This document shows positions 55,642-64,000 of a stretch of DNA of 64,000 nucleotides, in pieces. Position 1 is the stretch's first letter. Every line of letters starts with the position of its first letter. Below the pieces are notes generated by a model. It ran no database searches. It saw only the letters and a program-made list of their open reading frames with translations, and had not been told where the DNA came from. A program made the position numbers and the translations under genes. The stretch comes from Gonapodya sp. JEL0774 (Eukaryota; Monoblepharomycota; Monoblepharidomycetes; Monoblepharidales; Gonapodyaceae), in the NCBI GenBank assembly GCA_027604505.1, contig JADIIX010000030.1:1-64000 (forward strand), read 5' to 3'.

Positions 55642-58600
55642 ATGGCACCACTTGGAGGGGACCGCAAGATTGCAGCGGTTATTCATAGGTCTGTTTCCAT
55701 TCGTATATTTCCTTCCCTCCGTGCATTAATACATCGGGAGTATTCTCCCTCACCTTCAATGTGACCTTTCCAAACCCTACCATTTGTTTTCACGGATTCC
55801 GACCTCTGATCTCACACTCACCCTGTTATCATACTGCTACATCTATTGTATACGCTTGCATTTGATCCACCTACTGTTGCTCTGTCCGGTTCCCATAACA
55901 TGAAGACATGTATTTGGCCTCAATTCTTCGATCCTCGCGCCAAAGGTCCATATCGTCGAAGATGTACTCTCGGGCACCTCTTTACTGTACGCTGTCGGAT
56001 CAAATCTCGTCCTGAATCACATCAATGCAAAGAAGCAATCATTCTTGCCCCTGAGCTTGGCGTACTCCTCCCAAGGGCAACCTTCGCTCTCTGGAAAGCA
56101 GGATGAGAAGGAAGCTGTCATTCCGATTAAAGGTGTAGATGGGCTGCAGGATCAAAATATGGACAGTTTGGAAGGAAAGAGTGCACAGGATGTAAAAGGA
56201 GATCCGACTGTAGGCGAACTCGCAAAACCACAGGTAGACAGGGCTTCAACACCAACGCGAGGACAAGAAACAGATGCTTCCAAGATGGGAGTTAGCCCGC
56301 CATATAATTCCAAGGAAACGATTACAGATGGAATCACAGCCACCTTTGTCTCAGCCAACTACCGCTTCGTTGCAATTGCCACCCGGTCCCGTTTGCGTTT
56401 GTCTGGTACACCACTTCCTCCTGAAATATCAATATTTGACCTACAGACTATGCGTCTTCGACGTACAATTCAGCCTCTCGGAGATACCATTGTTGGCCGT
56501 GAATTCGTATCTGTGTGCATGTCGGCAGACAACAAACTTCTTGTTGCAGCAACCGGTACACCTGACTGGAGAGTTTGCACGTGGTCTGTGGACTCAGGGC
56601 GCTTCTTGGCCGTCGCCACGACGGAAGACATTGCCAAGACTCTACCAGGGCAAATTGTCGCGTTCAGCTCTGCAAACGCGGAGCGGCCCGCAGACAGCCA
56701 AGCAAGACCGGCGCCTCTTAGTAGACCATCAACTCTATCCGAGTCTACATCGCTGACTGAAACGGAGCGGCGTCGTAGTAGTCGCTTCCTTGTAGCAAAT
56801 GCTGCTGCGCACGAACCAGTAACGCCATCTGTCACCAAGGTCAGCATGAATCCTCTGGATGTAAGCATGCTGATAGTTTCTGGTCCAAACATATTCCGTG
56901 TTCTGAGACTAGAGACTTCTGGTGGCTTCAGAGTGGTTCCAACAGATGGTGTTGCTCAGGAAGGCAAGGTTGGTTCTTACAGGGAGGAGTGTTTTGTGAG
57001 GATGGTGACCTTTGAACTCCGTCATGACTTGTGTTATGGTATGTTAGACCTTCCTTTCGCATTCCTGGCATCCATCTCGACTCGCTCTTGTGGCCACCAC
57101 TTCAAAATCCGACCTTCTCATTCTATCGATTCCCCGACCGACATCTTCCACGCAAAGGCTCATGTTAGTTAGAGACATTCGACTCCAACAACCCGCCTAC
57201 AGTACTGCAAGTCTTCCTTCAGGTTTTGCGACAGGATCAGCAGATGGGACAGTGACACTTTGGGACTGGAACCCTCCCAAGAACGTTGTCCAAAAACCTG
57301 TTACAGCGGTAGCTCCTGGCGAGATTATCCCTGACAATGCGACCATTGACGTTACACAAGTGTCAGCCCCGGAGAACCAAGACTTCGTCGACTACTCTAA
57401 GATTCAGCCTATACGTGCGTGGTCCGCCGGCGACGAAGGTTCCTCAACCTCCCCTGTACTTGATTTATCCGTCACGAAAGATGGATTGCAACTGGTTTGC
57501 TGCCTCGGTGACAACAGCATAAAGGGTTTTGATTTGGTGGTACCCGCTAACCGAGACATCAGAGTGGTGTCTGGTAAACCACCTGGGGCAGATCCTGTCG
57601 TGATTGTGGACGGAGAGAATCGCCCAAGCCTGGAGAGCGGTGTCTCTGTGAACTATGCTCCACATCTCGCTTTCCATTTGCCCAATCACTCGCAATCCAT
57701 CACTTCATTGTCAATTGCCGTGAGGAAGCCTCTTGTTGCCACATCTTCGGGTGACCGCACGGTCCGGGTCTGGAACTACCTGGACCCCTATGCACCATCA
57801 ATCTACAGAAAGTTCGCGGATGACGCCTTCTCTGTTGCTATGCATCCTTCGGGGATGTATCTTGCAGTGGCATTCATGGACAGGGTGCGCTTACTTGCCG
57901 TAACCGTCGATGACCTTCGCCAGGTGCATGAATTTGCTGTCAGGGGATGCCGAGAATGTGTTTTCAGCCCTGGAGGCCAGTTCCTCGCACTAGCATATGG
58001 CACTAGTCCAGGTACCATACAAATTCATGATGCCTGGAGCTGGGCTCGCTTGTCGATGTTCCGGGGACACTCAGGAAAAGTCAAGTCAATTGCGTTTGCG
58101 GCAGACGACCGGTTCCTCATCACCGCTGGAACAGACGGACTTGTTTACGGTTGGGAATGGAAAATCGCGAAACGGGTTGGAGAAGTTGTCATCAAAGGTG
58201 CCCAGTGGGTGAACGTTGTGGTCGCCCCTCCCTCAGTCGCTGCTCCCAAGGTCCGCCCTCAGTCTCCGGCTGCTGCCGAGTTAAGTACACATGCAACTAA
58301 AGGGGTCGGCAGAATCGATGACTTGCACGGTGTTGGTGGTACAGAGACGGAATCGATGCAGCCAAATACTGTCTGGGCCCACGTGTTTGGAGTTACCTCA
58401 GATCGTCTGATCAGGGTAAGTTTATTTCACCACGGTCTAATATCCCAGTAGTGGGACATATGATTTGATGTTTGTGTGTTGCAGGAAATCGCAGACATGC
58501 AAGTTGTCCGTGAGATCTCCGCCGATGTGTCCCCGTCCCAGTTGGTCATCTCTCAAACTGGAACGAGCATGATTGTAGGAACTGTTGGTGGGACTATCCG

Positions 58601-60768
58601 ATCCTATAAATTTCCCTTCGAGGACGACAAAGTACCTGAAACTAGAGATGACTCGTCGTCGATCATGATTCCTCGTCAGGCGGGGGAGTTTGTGGAACAC
58701 CAGGTTCACGCTGGGCCTGTTTCCCGTATCAAAATGTCATGGGATGATCGTTATCTATTTTCTGTTGGCGAGGATGGCTGTTTGTTTGTCTTTAATGTCG
58801 TGGACGGGAGATCGAAACATAATTTGAAGGACCGAGATTGGGCTTACGGGGATGAGGTATGCTTGTGTTGGCGACACCTCATTCCTCCAACCGTGCAAAC
58901 CAGACTTCCTAACTGTAGGCGCTTATCTCTCGCTCTGAGCTCGATGAACGTCTCGCGGTACTAGCAGACACAAAGCTTCGTCTGGAAGAGCTCAAGCTCG
59001 ATAGAGACTATCAACTTCGAGTCCGGGAGGTCGAATTCAATGAGAAAGTCAAAGACCTCACAGATTCATACACAGAGAGTATTAATTCACTGAAAGGAGA
59101 GGTGGAACTGCTGAGCTCATGTTGTGTTCAAGAGAAGAACGCAGCCGCCGCAGAGATGCAGAGGGAAAGTGCCCAACACAGGACCAGAATTGCGGTGAGC
59201 TGGATCCTCGATTTAATACATCCTGGCCTCTTTTGACTGGTTGAATCAATTGAAGGAAATCGAACACGAGGGAAGCTCACTGTTCTACAACGAAGTGGGG
59301 ATCACGGAACAAGCTGAGCAAGTGCTTCGGGACACGAAACTCAGCCAAGATGCTGCGATTGTCGGACAAGACATGCGCTTCACTCGAGAAATTGAATCCT
59401 CCACGTTGCTATGGGAAGGCAGGCTGGAAGAACAAGATTTAGAGGTCGCAAAATGCAAACTCGAACTCGAGCTGGCACAGCAGGACCATGTGGAAGAACT
59501 CAACCAGAATAGTGGAGATAATGAAGTTCAACTGAAAATGCTTACCGTGAAGTTTGATCGAGATATGGCCGGCGAAAAGGAGATGGCAATCAAACTCAGA
59601 TCAGAAACTGGCATTTTTCTTAAGAAAATGCTCGCACTACAGGATGACGTTGTTTCGCTTGCATCGGACAAGGCAAAAGCTCTCGAGGAGAAGCGACGTG
59701 CGGAAGACCAGGTTCGCAAAGTACGTGAACGACTCGCGGACCACGAGAGAGAACTCCGACTTCGAGATCAACAGATCGATGAAATCGAGAAGCGAATTTA
59801 CGAACTCAAGAAAAAAAATGCTGATCTTGAAAAATGGAAGTTTGTGCTTGACTTCAAGATAAATGAGATCAAGGGTAATATTGAACCCCGGGCAGTCGAG
59901 ACTGAAGCCGCTGCAAGTAGAATCACAGAAGTTGGCGAAGATCTCTCTGAAACAGATCAAGCCCTTCACAATGGCAAGTTGCATATCGCAGAACTCACCC
60001 TTGCACTGACTGTGGCTGTTGAGCGTCGGAAACAAGAGAAGCGACGAAGGCTTTCATGCGAATGCCGGAAAAGGAGATTCATAGAAGAATCTGAACGTCT
60101 TTTCAAGGTTGCGGTGCAGGACGATTTGAAGACAACAAGAGTGAGTTGACGCAGTGTGGTGTCGGCGAGTGCGCTAATGTACAATTGCCCCTTTCCAGAA
60201 ACTTGTCGCTGGCATGTACAAAAGCCTGTGCCCACCGACGATCAACGTCCCTCCCTCCAGTAGCTCACTTGTCCGGGAGCAGATTGATAAGACAGTGGCG
60301 AAAGAAATTGCAGGCCAGCTTTCATTCCTCCGCAACGAGCTCGCAACGCTGGACCGACAGTATCTTAAAGGGCAGGGAACTGACTTAGAGAACAATAGGA
60401 AGTGTGTGAATGAAAACGTTGCGCTGTTGAGGCAAGTTCATGCATTTGAGTTTTGACTCTCGCATCAAATAATTCTCACTTGCTCGTTCGATTTATCCCC
60501 TGACAGAGCGATCAAACCTCTACAAGAGGAGCTCTCTCTCATACGACCCCTTGAACATTCTGCTGAACATTCCCTTGAAAACACCCGCGAGAGGGCGAGA
60601 AAGATACTCTCGCGAACGACTTATCGCGTAAAGAATGCTCTTGAAACAGACTCGCAAATCATGGAGAGGGTTAATGCGGTTACTGTGAATGGTGGGAGCA
60701 GGGATATGCGGAGTCCCTCTCCAGAGGCAACAGCTATCGGTACCACCTTTAGGCTGCCAGCGTTGTAG
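55642..60768 (+). CDS. CFAP57: Cilia- and flagella-associated protein 57 (WDR65)
   Basis: Eight exons (55642-55688, 55906-57038, 57169-58415, 58485-58856, 58919-59194, 59256-60140, 60199-60431, 60507-60768) give 1,484 residues with every phase matching. The first junction forms HRHVFGLNSS, the family start. WD40 repeats follow (GFATGSADGTVTLWDW; LVATSSGDRTVRVWNYL; FLITAGTDGLVYGWEW; YLFSVGEDGCLFVFNV). Then comes a long coiled coil with KLRLEELKLDRDYQLRVREV, and EKRIYELKKKN, EKWKFVLDFKINEIK and NIEPRAVE, almost the same as animal CFAP57. This protein is part of the axoneme (inner-arm dynein/regulatory region), so the organism very probably makes flagellated cells. The intron at 60432-60506 starts with GC (GCAAGT) instead of GT. 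A Ser/Pro tail closes the protein. Confidence 0.95.
60432..60506 (+). other. GC-AG intron in CFAP57
   Basis: The donor is AG|GCAAGT and the acceptor is GACAG|AGCG. Splicing here joins NVALLR to AIKPLQEELSLIR in phase. Without it the frame stops after AFEF. GC-AG introns are a known minor class of U2-type introns. Confidence 0.75.
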
Positions 60769-60891
60769 AAATATTTTACAGTCGCTACATGACAAGTGGT
60801 ATCTACAGTAATTGGTTTCCGTTGGTGCAGGGTTCACATAACCACGAGCCCACCACTGCACATGCAAATGGACAGATAACCTCCAACCCAA

Positions 60892-62139
60892 ATGCCCACA
60901 CGATCTCCCTCGATCTCCCTACCGTCACTTCCAGAGGAACCACTCAGTATCTCTGAGTGCCCCACGACCCGCTGTACCTCCCAACATAGACAATCGGTAT
61001 CGAAAAGTTCCCCGGACCTCAGCTCGCCCTTGGAAATGGAGCAGCAAGTGGCCTCCAAACGATTGTCGAAGCGCAGCTGTAGCCGTGCTACGCAAAAGAC
61101 GTTGGTCGGTGGGATTGCCGAAACCCCTCCTCTGTCTCAATTTCCTTCCCGCATGCGAATCAAAAGAAGGGTTGAAGGAAGTGTTGAGATCCCAACACCA
61201 TCCAGCACACACCACCCCAACCAACGGATCTCCCTCGAAGACGTCAATTCCCGATGGCAGCAATCACTTCAAGATGTATCGGTGGCACGTAAGCATCCTA
61301 ACATGGCGGTGAACCGACGACGAGTTTCTTTTTCCGAAGTTGTCCTTACAACACATATAAAGGACAGTCATATTGATATTGCAGATGAGGAGGAAGGAGA
61401 GCGGAGTAGAGGTTCGTGTCTCAAGCAAGAGGTTGCTGAGAGCTTTAGAGTTGAGGCCTCCGCCGACCCTCAACACCAACGTCAACTGTCTTCAGACTCC
61501 GACGAAGATCAAATGATGCTATGGCGCTCGGGGAAGGGATCCGATCCTGGAGCTGGGCGTGTAGTCATTCGAAGAGGGAGGATGGCGTTAGTCCAAGACC
61601 GCAAACCGTTTTGGGAGGGGAATGCCGCGCGATCAACAATGGTGAATTGGGACTTCGGGGATAATTCGACGACCCTGACTGACAATGAAGGAAATGAAGA
61701 CGGATCACATACTTCCACTCTCTGCACATCAACTCCCGCTTCTTCTACACATCCGATTGTCCATGCAACCCGACGTGCATCTACTTTAGGCACACAATCA
61801 ATAAGCTCAACAACGCTGAGAAACCAATCCACATTGACATTGGGCAATCAGACTGAGGAAGTTGCCGCAGGCTCTTGGGTTTTAGGTACAACGGCAGAGT
61901 GGGAGGGCAGAGCGCAAAGCGAAACTTCTTGCGGTGGTGGCGTGGATGGAGGTAGCTGTGCGACGCTTGGGGACGAAGGAGGGATGTTAAAAGAAGGAAT
62001 AAAGGAGATGGGGCGATTGGCAGGGAAGGAAGCTACGGGAACTGGTGGTAACCAATATGTGGTTTCGAAGAGAAGTTCGTCGGTCGTTGGAAGGGCTGTC
62101 GCGGCAGGTGTGAACTGCTTTTGGGGAACCAGAGAGTGA
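60892..62139 (+). CDS. Unknown protein with a possible PP1-docking RVSF motif
   Basis: One uninterrupted frame encodes 415 residues, beginning 123 bases after the CFAP57 stop on the same strand. The chain is Ser/Thr/Gly-rich and mostly disordered, with a basic N-terminal half. At residues 144-147 RRRVSFSEVV contains an RVxF motif in an ideal basic-then-acidic context, the commonest docking site for protein phosphatase 1. An acidic DEEEGERSRG segment follows. The C-terminus is a possible short helix (EGIKEMGRLAGKEA) and then VNCFWGTRE. I recognise no domain. Linkage to CFAP57 function is only positional. A start at the ATG 60892 (MPTRSPSISLPS) is natural, though an earlier exon cannot be excluded. 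Confidence 0.65.
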   Translation: MPTRSPSISLPSLPEEPLSISECPTTRCTSQHRQSVSKSSPDLSSPLEMEQQVASKRLSKRSCSRATQKTLVGGIAETPPLSQFPSRMRIKRRVEGSVEIPTPSSTHHPNQRISLEDVNSRWQQSLQDVSVARKHPNMAVNRRRVSFSEVVLTTHIKDSHIDIADEEEGERSRGSCLKQEVAESFRVEASADPQHQRQLSSDSDEDQMMLWRSGKGSDPGAGRVVIRRGRMALVQDRKPFWEGNAARSTMVNWDFGDNSTTLTDNEGNEDGSHTSTLCTSTPASSTHPIVHATRRASTLGTQSISSTTLRNQSTLTLGNQTEEVAAGSWVLGTTAEWEGRAQSETSCGGGVDGGSCATLGDEGGMLKEGIKEMGRLAGKEATGTGGNQYVVSKRSSSVVGRAVAAGVNCFWGTRE

Positions 62140-63329
62140 GAGCCTGGGGACGCATGTTTCCGCATGAGATGGGAATTGGGACTGACCCGGTGCGGCAGTG
62201 TTGTAACACAAAATGCGACACTACAAATGTTTATCGACAAGTCTCTCTGGTCGATTTTGATCATAATTGAAATGATGAAACAAACTCTCTAGATACATTC
62301 CAGCAGTTGTGGACGGACTGACAGGAACGCCACCTGAATGCCAATGTCGTTGAGACATTGTCGCTCTTTCTACTATTTCATTTGGCACTGTCTTGAAAAA
62401 TGCGCGGAGTTACAAAGGTACATTGGAGAATACATAATAATGTATGATATGTATGTAAACGTTCAGGTTCATCATGAAGCCTGAAACCGGGCCTTCATCG
62501 TAAATTCCCCTGAAACACCTAAGTTCATTTGAAAGGATCGGTGCGGTAAGATATGGAACTTTTGAACATTCGGTACGAGTGGAGAAGGAAGAAGCGAGAG
62601 GGTGAAACCGAGGTGAGAGCGGGGAGAAAGCGGCAAAAGCAGAGAAGGACACATAGCGTCCAAGAAAGCAAAGACAGAGGCCAGGAGGACGAAAAGGCGC
62701 AGAAAACGGGAACATGGAACGAAATCGCGCGCATTGTACGTTAGTGCCTCTTTTGGCTGGCCAGCCGGGAGATGAGGGACTTCAACCAAATTGGGAAAGT
62801 TTTTTTCACTCAACCTGCGCGGGCATAGCGCAACGAAACTGTGCGGCTGAAGCTGAGAGGGAGGTGAAGTAGGTGGGAATCGGACGCAGTTGAGATTGTA
62901 AAATGGTTGGAGAAGGAACTGAACAGGCATCTTGGACTGGAAGGACGGATATAAGCTCTCGGACTTGATGTGACCGACAAGAGAGAACACAGCAGCTATC
63001 GAAGAGCGATGATGGGATGGGTGACGGGACGATCGATGTGACTTAGGTGAAAATTGGGAGGGGGGGGTGTGGCTGGATGTCAAGGAACCGGAGAAAGAGA
63101 GGGGTAGAGGGGCAACCGAGCAACTCAAAATCCAAGAAAATGTGATTTAAATCGCTCCCGTGAGATGTGGCGCTGATTGCGGCATTCAGTCGAAGTTGGC
63201 TCCTCCACCAGTTCTCTCCGCGAGGATCGGAACACGGTATCAGTACCCAGCCAACCTTAATTCCACCTCTCTTCTCTGCAGACCGATTCTGCTCTTCCAG
63301 CACTCTTGGCTCCGCCCCCATCCGCAATC
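62140..63329. other. Intergenic region without supported gene
   Basis: About 1.2 kb. A minus-strand frame at 62472-63128 is open for 218 codons but has no ATG near its start and no recognisable motif, so it was not called. A purine-rich stretch (gaggacgaaaaggcgcag and neighbours) spans 62570-62720. Confidence 0.45.
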
Positions 63330-64000
63330 ATGTCCTCCTCTTCCTCTTCCTCCGCCTCACCGTCCCCAACTCCTTCTCTCTCATGCCAGTACCTTATGAC
63401 TACGTATGGCATCGTACCGTGTAATACGGGATGGGGTACACTTACGGATCCACAGTTAATGACATGGTGGGCCAATCACAATTGTGATGGTGGTGAGTGA
63501 TCAGTTATGGGGTGGGCACACAACAAGTGAAAAGACGCAGGAAGCATTCAATTCCATCAATTTACGTTTATGACAATGGAGGAATTGCAGGAGAAGGAGT
63601 GTTAAGATGTCTGTGACGGATTATGGACACCTCCGATGGAATCGCTTGGACTTCTCCAAGATCTCATCTGCTTGGTGTAATCTCGTGCCAACTGGGTGAA
63701 TGGCACGTGAAAGAGCATCACTGTGGATCGAATGGAAATATGAGTCGCGTGGGTCATACTGAAGCTCCGGATCATTTGAATGGTTCAGAGCGGTTCAAGC
63801 ATCATCATAGTCTTGCATATGCTACTGTTAGTGCGGTTATCAATTCGATGACTTGCGATCCTTCCAACTGTGGCTCTGGGCAGAAACGCGCGTGCATGGA
63901 AGAGACTAGAATGCTACAATCAGCAACAAACCAGTTGTCTTTCTCACAAATTGTATGTTCTGACTTTCTCTACTCACGTAGATTGTCCTGTTCCCGTCAC
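63330..64000 (+). CDS. Unidentified partial gene running off the window
   Basis: The first exon starts MSSSSSSSASPSPTPSLS and continues CQYLMTTYGIVPCNTGWGTL then TDPQLMTWWANHNCDG before a GTGAG donor near 63495. Downstream, an open frame reads TSDGIAWTSPRSHLLGVISC, then EWHVKEHHCGSNGNMSRVGH and SMTCDPSNCGSGQKRACMEE, up to a GTATGT donor near 63953. The linking acceptor was not found in a consistent phase. Cysteines, Trp and Gly are frequent, which suggests a small disulphide- or metal-bound module, perhaps secreted, but no typical signal peptide is visible. The 3' end is outside the window. Confidence 0.45.

Noticed and set aside
62472-63128. Minus-strand frame of 218 codons rich in Ser, Pro and Leu
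   Set aside because: No ATG at the start, it reads from antisense purine-rich tracts, and no motif is seen.
1-64000. Search for transposons, CRISPR arrays, rRNA and tRNA genes
   Set aside because: By eye no transposase, reverse transcriptase, terminal repeats, spacer arrays or convincing cloverleaf were found; a tRNA scan and a repeat search would be decisive.

Overview
The window is nuclear DNA of a fungus. It carries about 26 densely packed protein genes on both strands, most of them cut by short GT-AG introns of roughly 40 to 220 bases. The sequence points to a zoosporic (chytrid-like) fungus: the catalogue is fungal (Atp14, a HAM1-like family protein, a Pap1/Yap-type bZIP), yet one complete gene encodes CFAP57, an axonemal protein expected only where a motile flagellum is kept. 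Many coding exons could be joined in frame from the sequence alone, so exon positions are given where the phases agree.

Layout. 1-5 kb: ribosomal protein uL2 (RPL2) with a minisatellite in intron 1, facing a LIM-domain gene whose C-terminus is a tandem-repeat array. 5-12 kb: a KA1-type protein kinase with a large N-lobe insertion, a FabG-like dehydrogenase split into about ten exons, and mitochondrial ATP synthase subunit h. 12-18 kb: one gene for a disordered protein of about 1,970 residues. 19-27 kb: MTFP1-like inner-membrane protein, a DUF1308 protein, a membrane acyltransferase, and splicing factor SF3B6. 27-40 kb: a class I alpha-mannosidase (GH47), a HAM1-like protein and CAND1. 40-47 kb: several unknown or poorly conserved genes, a long gene-poor stretch, and the twin CX9C protein Coa4. 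47-56 kb: tubulin chaperone TBCE, a calcineurin-B-like EF-hand protein, a bZIP factor and NAA50. 55.6-62 kb: CFAP57, followed by a protein with a possible PP1-docking motif. The window ends inside an unidentified gene.

Working links. Mitochondrial functions recur (Atp14, MTFP1, Coa4), as do tubulin and cilium functions (TBCE, CFAP57). Three neighbouring pairs are divergent with very short spacers (SF3B6/GH47, NAA50/CFAP57, and TBCE with an unknown antisense gene whose predicted ATG overlaps the TBCE ATG). There is no operon, CRISPR array or recognisable transposon. The features most worth a second look are the LIM/tandem-repeat protein, the kinase with its insertion and its altered APE motif, the mannosidase with a lumenal CxxCxxCxxC cluster, and the CFAP57 gene with its GC-AG intron.
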